Part shown: positions 24,201-36,200 of the stretch, piece by piece
Layout of the letters: every line of letters starts with the position of its first letter
Position numbering within the stretch: the first letter of the stretch is position 1
Source of the DNA: Sanderia malayensis
Lineage: Eukaryota > Cnidaria > Scyphozoa > Semaeostomeae > Pelagiidae
Assembly: GCA_013076295.1 (NCBI GenBank)
Contig: RQOL01000824.1
Span: 2,790,001 to 2,854,000 of the forward strand
Reading direction: 5' to 3'
DNA length: 64,000 nucleotides
Made by a program: the position numbers and the translations under genes
The notes under the pieces: generated by a model
What the model was told of the DNA's origin: nothing
Database searches by the model: none
Seen by the model: the letters and a program-made list of their open reading frames with translations, nothing else

Positions 24201-27200
24201 TTTCATTTTAAAATTTTGGCTGGGTTGCGCAAAACTTACAAAACTTACATTACTGTTTTGTTCACCTTCTTATTATCTTTTTTGACGCTGATATTTTTGA
24301 AAAACTCTAAAAAATCTTAAAGAACTTAAGTTTTAAAATGTTCTGATGCTTTATGAAGCTGGAGTGCTCAATGTCCATGTTGATTTCTTATAAACAAATT
24401 GGAGTAACGTGAATAGAGCCATGCAATATCCGCTATCCTATAGCTATCATAGCTCGCTTAATTGAGACTCAGATGTAAATTGTGAAGCAATTCAAGTAAA
24501 CAGATGTTCTGCTTATTATACCGGAAGGCACTCTGCACAGATCGCGAGATATATTGATAGTCTGCTATACTTTAGGAAACTCATTAAACTTTCTATTATT
24601 TCCACTGATCATTGTCAAAATGAAGACACGCCCAGTTTTTTATTGCACTGTCCCATTGGGTCAATTATAAACGCAGCATTTCCTTGTATTCAATCGCATG
24701 TTATTTTGCATGTTTCCAATTCTAAACGCCCTTTATTGCTCATTTGTTTATTTGCTTTCCTTAAACTCTCTCACTTTTTCTATTTTCAGCCGAAAATCTG
24801 ATGGAAAGGGAAGATTTTGACGTCGCATTCCATCCGACTCGACACGACAACAGACACGACTACGAATTGTCTAGCATCGACACCGAACCGACCAGTACCT
24901 CTTCAGATAGCCACGACAACACAGACAGACATGACAATACACCTGAGTGCTGCACCGTGATAAACCTATTGACGAAATTCATGGCGAAATTCATTGCTAC
25001 CCCCGTTATAAAAGGCAGATTCATTGTCATTGCACTGTTCTTGGCCATAACAGCCGGGTCAATAGGTGTTGTAACAAGGCTTAAAACAGCGTCGGGCCGA
25101 CCAGAGCTTTTCGCGTCAAATAGTAATCTTCAAATGTCATTGAACATGAAGACGAATCTGAGTAGCGAGTCTGTTGGTTGCAGTGGCTGTACGGAGATAT
25201 TAGATCACGTGTATCCAGGAGTAACAAGTCACCATCAACCGCTGGTCAGAAGAAATGTGGACACAGGTGACAGTGGTCCTATCTTAGAGTCTCTGGTCAG
25301 AAGAAATGTGGACACAGGGGACAGTGGTCCTATCTTAGAGTCTCTGGTCAGAAGAAATGTGGGCAACGGTACTTTGAACTCGGAGTCACTTTTGAAAGAA
25401 AGCAAATCTAAAAATGATGCGAAATTGCGAGGGAGTGCGGAGGAGAGGAGGTTAGGCCGCCAACGCGAACACGAAACTCAAGGCTCAACAGAGCATACAG
25501 GTAAATGCATCATTTTCAAGGGGCATGAAGTTATAAGAAAATGTGCACACAGTTTAACCGTACAGCTTTGCGTTGCGGGTGTTTGTGGGCGTATATCTAA
25601 CTTAGGTCACGGGTTTTCAATGTGTTTGTCATTCCAGTGTCTAGATAGCTCATTGGTGTGACGGCGGTTTTTGTTCGACGCAGAAATCTTAGATCTTGTC
25701 CAACGAAATAATGACATCACATTTTGCACATTTGATACTATAGCTATGCATATGATTGCTATAATCTTTGGTCTTGCTTTCTTGCAGCAGTAACTACGAG
25801 CAGAAGTCTGCCAGCTAGAACGACCACTACGGTAAAACCCACAACACGGCCACTGTGTCCAAAGCCTTGCACGCCTGTAAAAAGACCAGTGTTGGATAAG
25901 AATGCCATGGTTTTTGTTGTCTTTGGTATCAAAGGTGTTGATCGAAGTCAAGTCACGGGCAAACATGTCATGGGTGATATAGTAAGGCAGTTTCATTTTA
26001 CTTTGTATTCAGCTTTGTATTGGCTAGTTGGACTTGAATGAGATGATTCTTGTAAGGTCGATGGACCCCCCTGTATGGTCCATGGATGCCATTGGTAAAT
26101 AGTGAAGGATCGTTTATTTCCAGGGGATCCTCGTGTTCATTTGATTTGTCTTTACTTCGTATCAAGTTGCAGATAAGGACGCAAATTGCATTTCTTTACA
26201 GGGTAAGCCAATTTATGACGATAAATTCACGATGAGTGGAACTGAGTTATCAGTCGTTGCCTCTGGCGCCCTCGTCAAAGCCCTGTGCAAGATTTGCTAT
26301 GCTTTCCAGTCGAACAAGCAGCTGGTCGCGCCCGGTGGAGCAGATTGCTTTCCAAGGCGAATGTACCAGCAATTGAAGCTGTATCGGTACAAAGAGTGTC
26401 AGAATTTGACCGAGCCAAACTACGCAAATAAACAGATATCGCTGAGTATGATCGGCTTGATTCATCGGAAGATTAAGTGGATGGCCATGGCGTTTGAATC
26501 GGTATGTTTCAATGGTTCTATTATTGATATATGATGAGTGCTTATATTTGTATGTTGCCGTGTAGTGAGAACATGAAGACTTTGTATCAGCTGAAGATAT
26601 TTCATATACTAGAGATTTTTTGGGACATAGAAGCAGGCTCAAAAACATGTGCTGATTTAGGCCCCACTTGGCTCATCTTTTTGTGCAGCTTTGTCTGTCT
26701 GATAAACAAGAGGCATTCGGGAGTTTTTCTTCAAGTTGCTACGTGTACCATACTAAGTACTACACTATACTATACTATGCTATAGTGCTATGTGCTACTT
26801 GTACTCCACAGACTACTCGCTCCATTTTTGCAATATCCTTTATTCAAGCCATCTATACGAAAACTTGTTTACATGTTTAAATGATGTTTGTTTTTGTATT
26901 GGTTCTTTGCATTTGCTTACATACTTATTTATTTCAGACAACGTACACTGGAAAATCAGCCTTTCAAGTCGCAGATGATTATAACAACTGGGAAAATTTC
27001 ACAAAGCACGTCCTGGAACAGCCCGACATCCCAGAGATGTTAAAGAGTGGATTCCAAACAAGCTATTCATGGGTGAACATGTTCTCAGAGATCATCGCTG
27101 TAAATGGTGCCATATATGGTATTGTTATGTCATTGATCATGTGTCTTGCATCAGTTGTCGTTTTCACTGGAAATTTCAGACTCTCAATGATCGTTTTTGT

Positions 27201-28590
27201 GACCATAGGAGGTAAGTTGTTTTTTTGTCCTCAACATTTCAAGAAATGCAGGAGCCTTTTAAAAACAGCAATAGAATCGGGTTATCACTCTATTCCATTG
27301 TTGTTTCTGATGTTTCTAATTAGAATTATCTAATGTTGCTCTTTCTAAGGGTTGTCCCTAATAGAACAGGGTTGCCACCTTATTCTATTGCTGTCTTCTT
27401 CGATAGTATCAATATTCAAGGTTTCCATCTTGAACTGTTTTCATTTCCTTGAGTTACCTGTTTATCTTATTCTGTCCCATCCTATCCTATCTTTAAGATT
27501 CCCTTCCTAGTGTAAGTTTTTACTTAAATACCCTCTCCTTAACCAATTAGTTGATATGAAAGCAGATAGACGTGCACCGATAAATCAACTTCTATCTTAT
27601 ATCCTTCCCAGGTGCCTTGTCGCTCGTCGTCGCCTTCTTCTATTTCATTGGCTGGCGATTAGGTGCGATTGAAGCGATATCGCTGTCGATTCTCGTTGGA
27701 ACATCCGTAGACTACACAATACACATCACAGAAGGCTATGTTATGGCGTCGACAATCGAAGATTTGGATGGCATGACAAATAAGGTGGGACCAAGGAATA
27801 TTTTTGTGTCGAACCTATTGCTCAAGAAATGCTCACAAAAGCTCACAAAAGTTGATGGCTTTTCTTTAGTATTTTTACAAGTGGAACCTGACACAATAAT
27901 GACTTTGCATTTCGTAATATCAGAATAATATTGATTATAATCATCATAGTAGCTAATTATCATCATCATTATCATCACGTTAATAAACATTATGATCTGT
28001 GCTGAACCTGTCATATTTTGCCCCCTTATATAACCACAATCGTTGGAAATGAACAGCAATTACTTTGCAGAGATGCAAGCTGGATAATCCCGCAAAAGCT
28101 CTGTTATAAGCCGGTATTTTTCTATTAAGCTGGAGCTTGAAAATCGAATAAAGCCCTGAGGGTTAAATAGTCCTTTTACTGTAGATTAAGTTGACAAAAT
28201 AACGATTTTTTTCGTATTATTTTTTAGGAAATTCGTTTCAAGCGTGTTCGTCTTGCTCTCAGCCATATTGGCGTTTCAATATTCAGCTCAGCCCTGACAA
28301 CACTGATTGCTGCCATTCCACTATGCCTTACGTCAATTCGACTCTTCTCAAAATTCGGCGAAATTCTCGCAATAAACACAGGAGTCTCCATCCTCTACAC
28401 ATTGACAATATGCGTGAGTTTGCTTTGCATTATGGGCCCTGCACGATATCGAGGCTCGTTCTTATCACACGCTTTGGCACTGTTTGTTGTATGTGTAATT
28501 ATTGGCTGTGGTGTGTTGGTATTGTATTTACTTAGTGTCTATGGTAATGTGAGTATTCCAGGGCCGAACGGGGGTCAGTTGTTTCATTAG
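21292..28590 (+). CDS. Dispatched-like RND transporter with sterol-sensing domain
   Basis: Nine phase-consistent exons give 1,186 residues: 21292-22244, 22527-22835, 23742-24025, 24790-25500, 25788-25981, 26202-26501, 26938-27211, 27612-27784, 28228-28590. The order is a cytoplasmic start, TM1 (about 64-88), a large first luminal/extracellular loop, a five-helix sterol-sensing domain (TM2-6) with GIGVDDVFVF, a cytoplasmic linker, TM7 (FIVIALFLAITAG), a second large loop, and TM8-12 with GTSVDYTIH. The GxxxDD motif in TM4 and GxxxD in TM10 are the ion-relay acidic residues of RND proteins, so the transporter looks intact. The sequence around VDDVFVF and VPAVHDFGLF is closest in my memory to Dispatched (especially DISP3/PTCHD2-like) rather than Patched or NPC1. 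Dispatched proteins export sterol-modified Hedgehog-type ligands at the plasma membrane; the substrate here is unknown. Odd points are a 51-bp coding duplication in the second loop and basic RxxR sites in both loops. The ATG at 21292 is the first in this frame. Confidence 0.88.
22980..23148. mobile_element. MITE family A copy (one degraded end)
   Basis: In an intron of the Dispatched-like gene. The right end is intact (GGTTCTTATATGTGGGTTTT then ACTGTA) and the left end (TACAGCAAAAACCGACAGAT) is diverged. The interior shares TTGTTCCAAGACAATAG with the copy just downstream. Confidence 0.7.
23409..23558. mobile_element. MITE family A, complete copy
   Basis: 150 bp with perfect terminal inverted repeats of 27 bp that begin TACAGTAAAAACCTGCATAT and end AAGAACC, flanked by TA. 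It lies in the same intron as the copy at 22980-23148. TA flanks suggest a mariner-type target preference. It has no coding capacity. Confidence 0.85.
25242..25363 (+). repeat. 51-bp in-frame coding tandem repeat
   Basis: Two full units and one partial unit encode LVRRNVDTGDSGPILES, inside exon 4 of the Dispatched-like gene, in the second extracellular loop just after TM7. The copies are nearly identical at DNA level, so the duplication is recent or homogenised. Confidence 0.95.
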
Positions 28591-30259
28591 CGTGCGATAT
28601 ATTTGTATTACCACGTGCATGCGCTTGAGTTAACAACTTCCACCCCTGTTACAATTTTGAAATGGCTGAAGTTTACAGAATGAAGTTTTGTAATTTGGTC
28701 TCAGGAAAGTTTACAAGTGTATGCTTAGACAAAGCGTGAAATCTGTGTTGCAACTCGAATTTCTGTTTTATTTTATTTTTTCAAGTTTTCTTTTGTTATT
28801 GTTGTGAATTATCTTTGTTCAGAGAATTTCAAAATCATGAGTTTGCTAGCTATTTTTCCAAAGACGTAAACAGTAATTCAATATCTGAATTGTTGTTGAT
28901 AAAAAATTGTATGAAAAACAAAAAAATACTCAAACTTTATCTCCAGACATTACCAAGCAAATTTCGGTAGCAACTGGACCATTGGTTGAAAACTATTTGC
29001 GTCTAGAACAGTTTGTTGCGATGAATAACAATTTAATACTTTTAATTTTTTGGGACCTTTCTTTCCACACAAGGGCAGAACAACAGAATACTTGTCCTTC
29101 TTGATATGTAGTGCTCAAATTTTGGCAACAACTTTACGAACATACGGCAGATATTTTTTGTTACGAGACAGCAAAAATCTTACTTTGTAGATGGTCCTTT
29201 TAGTTTTGTAGACGCATTATACATGCTTAGACATTTAACCTCAAGAAAAGCAATTTATCATTTATTTGTTACAACTTACAACTAACCGAACCGGCCTAAC
29301 TTTTGTGCCACTACTTTGCAAATTTAATTTTACTGGAAACGTTTGAATATATAGCTAATAATGATTAATCGTCATAAAAAGTGAAAAAGTAAATAGAACA
29401 AAACTCACCAAGGATATTGAATTGTTGGCTGCTTTCGATTGATATAACTTTAGTTTTTCACGTGTTTTGGACATTTGAAAACCTCTACTTCTTAGTTTGG
29501 AACTTTTTCTACGCGTGGTTTGCTTTTAAGTTTGGCGATGGCGTGTGTGGATTTATAGAATAGCGGGAAATATCGACACAGGGGTCCGGGCACCAGGCTC
29601 TTGAACTAGCATGTTAGCCATTCGATATACTTAACCCCCTTGAGATATTTCAATCCATATTGTTTATTCAGCAATAAAACAGTCTTTGCAGGGGGCAATC
29701 GAATATTACTTAATCCAGTATATATGTTTATTCGCTACGGACGTAGTAATATCCCATACAACTAAAAGGGTAGTTAGTATTGGTGCGTAAAAATGATATT
29801 TCTAATTCCAAATATTAATTTAATTTGACTCCTTTATATAAATTTTGTCCTAAAATCAAAATTAGGTGAACTAACATTATGCAAATAATTGGTTTTGTAT
29901 TTAATTAAGCTCTAATGTAGAAAATTATCAAATGTAATGCAAAATATTATCAAAATATTATCTTAATTTGTTGTAGCAGATTATGTCTATTGCTTGAGAA
30001 TTGTGAATGTAAATGAGTCTGCATGAATCAAAACATTTTGAGAATATTTTTGTGCTGAATCTGAAAAAATACAAACGTTCCTTCTCGATCGATGTTCTTA
30101 TAAAAAAACCTGTAGAGAATACGGGGTGGATCTAAGAAATTAGCTACAGGCTGAGAAAGATTAAAATCAGAACCACGTTACTTCATGCAAAGATGCAAGT
30201 CCATTGAATAGATTGAAAATTCCAGAAGTGGGCGTGACGAAATGAAAGCTGCATATTTT
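28591..30259. other. Convergent intergenic region, no gene seen
   Basis: Lies between the 3' ends of the Dispatched-like gene and HPS3. It is strongly AT-rich with homopolymer runs. I see no exon, RNA gene or clear mobile element; one 65-codon frame near 28907 has no support. Confidence 0.5.
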
Positions 30260-33200
30260 TTACGACACGACTACTGCTGGTTCATACGTCTTTAAAATCT
30301 TCTTTCTCAAAGACATCGAATTGTGGATTTGATAGCACTCGTGAATGAATGGCACAAAATAGCCTGCTGTCCCTTCGTTTGGCAAAAGTTCCAGGAATTC
30401 CCGTGGCTGGCATAATCGAGCTAACTTCAGGAGTGTCCCTAAATGGTTTTAAAATGGCCTGTCTTAATTTTATTTTATACACGAGATGTATACTAGATTA
30501 AGTACGGAGTGAGTAGACATAGCAAGTATACATAGAAAAGCCAATCACAGTAAGCCATACGGTAGAGCTATGAAGAGAACAGACAGAGCTGGCCGTATAT
30601 ATGCCGTATCTTCCAGTGACAGTCATATGATTGTCACTGCTGGAAGATATTGTACAATTGCAAATACCTTTTAATGCATCCATATAAGTGTCTTTGTTCC
30701 ACTGCTCATAAAGATTCTCCCTCAAAGTCTTCAACAAGCAGTTGAGAAGAGATTTCCACTGGAAAGATAATCAATTCATGAAATAAAAATTTAAAACTAT
30801 CTTTTGGCAAGATAAAATGAAGGGGTAGGGGGGGGGGATTTGGGGGTAGCACACCCTGAGTTATTATACCTCTTCTTTGTTGTGGCGAAAAACATCTCTG
30901 GCATAATGGAACATAACTGATGGATAGAATTCGACGACGAAATTGACAGCCTGAAAAAAACAGATCTGTTACACACCGTGATACACAGCCATTGAAGCAC
31001 AAGGAAACAGAAGGTTCGCTCAAAATATATACATAACAATAAAACTTATGAAAACAACTGAAAATGAGAGATGCAATGTCACAATATAGAACGTTATAGG
31101 TGAGAACATAAGGGTGAATGTTGGCTAAAGTTGGCTAAGAAAGGGTCTGGTAAACAATGTCATCTGAATGTCACTCAAGATTCTTGACATGAGCAGTGTA
31201 GAGATAGAAGTATCTAAGTAGAGAAGTAAAGAAGATTGGATGATAATCAACTTACTTCTGATGTTTTTCCAATAGCAGGGTAACACAGTAGCTTCAGTGA
31301 GTCCTCTCCAGGGAAGAAATTTTCCTCGCAAAAATGCATGACTTTCTCACAAATCGACTTTGAGCATAGAGGCGAAGAAAGCAATGACTAAAAATGAAAA
31401 GATTATAAACTATATTCTTATGAAAAAAGTGGATAACAAAAGGACAAATATAAAGATAATTTTCACATATACCTGTAATTTTATCAGAATACTATTACAG
31501 CAACAGCAAGTGCATTTTTGAGTTATGTCATCGGTTTTAATGGAAGAAGAAACAACTTTTGGGGAATTTTCAGGAGTTGGCTGGTTTGATTTTGAAATTT
31601 GGCGTTGTTTTCGAAGAAGACAGTCTTGGGGTACAGGTTTCTCACCTGAGAAATAAAAAGAAATATTTTAGAATATCATAAATTCAAGTAAATAGAATAT
31701 AAAAAATATATTATACAAGAATTAAAGAAAAGAATGAAATAAAAAATTAAAAACGATAAAATAAAATATTAAATAGGCAAAATGAAAAATGCAAAAAAGA
31801 AAATAAAGAAGTAATTTAATGAAAAACAAAAAATTAAGAACAAATAAAAAGAATTGAATGAAAATTAAATAAAAAACAAAAACATTAAGCAAAAAAATAA
31901 AAATAATGAAATAAAAAAATAAAAACGATAAAATAAAAAATAAAATATATTAAATAAAAAAAGTCGGATGAAATGAAAAAGAATCGCGTGCGACTGTATT
32001 GCGCGGGCTGACAGCCGTAGTCTATTCACAAACGCTATCCCACTACTGCCTGGCGCGAGAACTTTTGCCTGCTGTGTTTCCACCCTGGGCCAGTACGTTC
32101 CTCATTATACAACCTGGTCATATCGGACTACTCCAATGTAACCATGTTGACGTCAGGCTTAGCGCGGACGTCTGATCGACATAGGCATGCGGCAACCAGT
32201 GGTCCCGAACTCAAGCCGTCCTGCGATTCAAGCCTCCAAGCAGCTGGATTACAGGTGTACGCCACAACACCCGGCGATATAACAAGCGATCAATTGTGAA
32301 TACAATACCAATTTCACAACAGGTCTCCTTCGCAGGGGCTTAGTGTAGTTCCAAAGCATTCGCAATAAAATAAATTGAATGGAGGGGTATGAAAGAACAA
32401 AATAAAATCCCAATAGAACTGGCTTTAATTCATAATTTCGTCCTCACCTGAAAATGGAGGCAGCTTATCAAGCCAATCATGTCTTGCAACAAAATGTCCA
32501 TCTCCTTTAGGCTAAAAATAGATAATGCATTGTCCTATTGAAAACACAAAAGTTGTATCTGTTTATTCTTTTTTGAAAACTCATAACCTGTTGAAAAAAA
32601 TATTTTCAGTACTTACTATGTGCAAATGTGGAATTTTGAGCAATTCGACTTGAGGTTTTTGCTTCAACCAAGCGAGGTAATAGTCAATTAGATAATTCTG
32701 TAGAAAAAAACAATATTTGAGAAAAATTGAAATGTAACGATAAGATTCACAAGAATTCAGCAGTTCTTAAATTTACCATTATTTCAGGAAAATTTTCCGA
32801 TCTCTTCTGATCTGTGAATGATAAATAAAAAGCAAATGAATAAGTTTACAACCAAGTTTATAAACATGTCGTTATAGCAAAATGCTTTATAAGAAAGTAG
32901 TATTCGGCTCTTAAAAATAGTCAAGCCATCAAATGTTCTCCTACCATTTAAAAGCTCTTCAAGAAAACCACAAGCCTTCGATCTTGGTTTTTGACTTTGT
33001 TCACCTTCTTTGGCTTTCTAGAGACAAAGAACAGTTTGCAATAAAAAAAAACAAAGCAAACCAAACGTAGATCTATTAACGTTGATCAGAAAAATGGAAC
33101 ATAAAGCTCATGGACGTGTCTTACACCAAATAGGCCAAGTGCAGCATCCACTGTCAATAATCCTCTGTCGTGGAGCAGTATCATCAAGTCAATAAAGGTT

Positions 33201-36200
33201 GCAAAGAAATGGCGTTTCAACAGCTGAGAGAAAAAGCAAACAGCATTTAATTACAGCTACATTATGGGGCAAATGTCCTGGGGCACTTGCCCACTTGGGA
33301 CACACCTGGGACAGTGGGAAAATTTTGTACGTACCCTTCATCCCCCTTCTCCCTAAATATGGTAGGGGAGTGGAGAATTAAAAAAAACTCCAAAAATGGG
33401 TTGATTGCTTTTTTCGTATATTTAAAGATGTATTTATAAATTTTTTTAGAAAGACTTTTCTCCACTATTCGATCATAAAAGTGTGTGGAGTGGACAAAGG
33501 TCCAACATTACTTCTTCGAGTGGCTATCTGACCAAAAGTTAGAAAATAACTTAAAGCTGAACCTAAATATCTTGTTTTTATTGCTCCATTATATTTCAGA
33601 AATTTTAAGCACCCGTATCCTTCTTCTCGCAAAATAAAATAAAAAGTGAACAGTTTTGAAACAAAAGTCGACGACAAACCTGTCCCAGAAGAGAGAGACT
33701 TTCACCGTCTCTTAAAACACCAGGATGCTCCAGAATGGCCTCAATCAATTCACTCTGAAAATGCAAAAGAAGCCTGCAATAATCAGATTACTCACCTCCC
33801 GGAAACATGTCCATTTCTGTTGCTTAATGATAAACATTGAGCATTGGACAGGGGGTGACCAGAAGCGTCATCATTCGCAACAATGATTCAACCCCCGGAA
33901 TTATTCAACAGACACTGCGCTTTCAGATGATTTGTGTTATCATGACGGAGGGTAAAAGCATAAGAGATCTCAATATAGTGTTTGTATTCCAAGGTACTCA
34001 CATTTGGAATACGTTTTAGAAGGTGTTCTGCTTGCGGTAGGTCACCCAGCTGCAATTTCAGAATAGCCAAAGCAATATAATCCACGTTGGTCAGCCTGTA
34101 AACGAGGCGAAATTGCAAAGTTGAGATTGAACACGTGAACAATCAGTTAGGGCGGTGAACTATTGGGTGGTGAAGCAAAACGACCTTATTACCAGTAAAT
34201 AAATAGACAGGGAAAGTAGACAAACAGACAGGGAAAGTAGACAAGTTAACATGAAAACTGGTACAACAATAAAATGAAATATTTACAACTCACTTGTAAT
34301 GGCCGATTTTTTGAATTTCTTGAGAATGAAGAGTTTCCATAATTGAAACAACATTCTCTGTGGACAGGCAAAGGGAAATGCAAATTAATTACAGCATCAT
34401 CAAAAAACGTATTAAAATAAGAGTATATATGGTGCTCATCTATTGAAAGAAACATTATTTACTGGACTTTATACCTGGACATGTGATCTTTAATTTAGAT
34501 TTGAGTATGATTTGGGAAAGCAGATCAGGCGCAGCAACGGAATAAATCTTTAAAATCTGAACTGTGTTTTCCTATTAAATGATAGAAAAATAACTTCAGA
34601 TCCAATGGCCAGACAATTACAAATGCTTTAGCAAAACGTTTCATCATCTTGAATTCGTAATTTTGTAATAATTTATTGAAATTGTCTATTGGACATGCCT
34701 TATTGGAATTGTTTTATTAAATTTATCTTTGGCTTATGTCTTTTTGATCGCCGTAAATACCCTGAACTTCGAGTATAAACATACACAAATTCTATTGCTT
34801 ACATATACAGATATAGCAAATGCTAGAACTGGATGAGTATCACCTACCTCCGTCAATGAATCGACAATATCATTATTATCATTGAATATCTGATCGTTCA
34901 AATACGATATCATCGAAGAACCATACCTCAAACCCTAAAAAAAGTTATGAAAACAATTAAATTGTCCACAGAACAACAGTTGGCATTATAGCCTTCAATA
35001 TTACTTTCATCGCCTTAAAGTTATTAGAACCACAAGAAGGTTTAACAACTGTGCATGCTACAATAGTGGACAATAGTAGTGGGACAAGTATTGCACGTAT
35101 CCTTCATAGATTACCGTATTTTCTTCTTCATCTCGCTTGGCATGACGGGTAAGAACGTTGCCCAACTTGATACTGGCCATGTTGTAGTATTTTTTGGCCC
35201 CGCTACCGTTCAAATCGAGCCTACATCTGAGGACGAAAATGCAAGTGAATGGTAATACAAGCCTGGCACATAAGCATGTCTCAAATACAACATAAACATT
35301 AAAGCCACATGGACAGATACAACAGTGTTGTCCATTCTTGCTAACATCGTGTCAACATGTTGGGGTAGTGGTATTTTGGGTATAGTGGTATTCATCTCCT
35401 CGTTGTTCTTTTAAAACCCACTCGAGATTCGAGACGACAACTCGTACTTCTTATAATAAACGCCTTCTCGATTCATTAAAAAGAATAAATGCCTCTTTGC
35501 TCTTTGCGTCTAATGCAACATGTTTTCAATTGATACGCAGATAATGCTTGCCAATGCTGACAAATAAATATAATAACATAACACATTTGAACTGACCTTG
35601 CGAAGAAGTCAGCCAACATGACGGCAGATTTTTGTATCGACCGCCTCAACAACTCTTTCCGGTCTTCAGGAATATCGGACGTCAAACCGGACCGAAGACA
35701 AAGATGGGATTCAGACAACAATTGATAGAAGACATTCGGATTGGCGAACTCGGATCCTTCGATTAGGCTGACCTGGAATATGAAACGAAGGCTTGTAATG
35801 AAAACGGATTAAGATAAAGGATGGGAGAAGCCTATCTTGATGTGGGCATATTGATGGCAAATGGAGATACAAGAAGCTAATCAGTCAATAAACTGCTTAT
35901 ATTTTAATAAGGATAATTTGCTTGGTGTTGAGAAGCGATACTTGGTATTGAAGCTGCTATACTCACGATTTCTTTACACACGTCAATCGCTGGAACTTTT
36001 TCGAGAATGTAAATATTCCACGGCAGAGTGCGTTCTTTTCCACTGGACCTGCGCTGTGCTCTGCAAGGAAAAGATAATTGGAAATACAAAACATCTGATA
36101 AACGCTACTGACATCTGATCAACGACATAAAACAGTGGAGAAAACATATAAAATTGAAAGATAGCTCGGAGTTAGTTCCAACTCACAGCTATAAATCTAC

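Noticed and set aside
32301..32345. Clear 7SL upstream promoter (TATA plus CRE at human-like spacing)
   Set aside because: Only a weak TATA-like TTATAT right at the 5' end is visible; no CRE-like box at the expected distance, so no promoter feature was listed.
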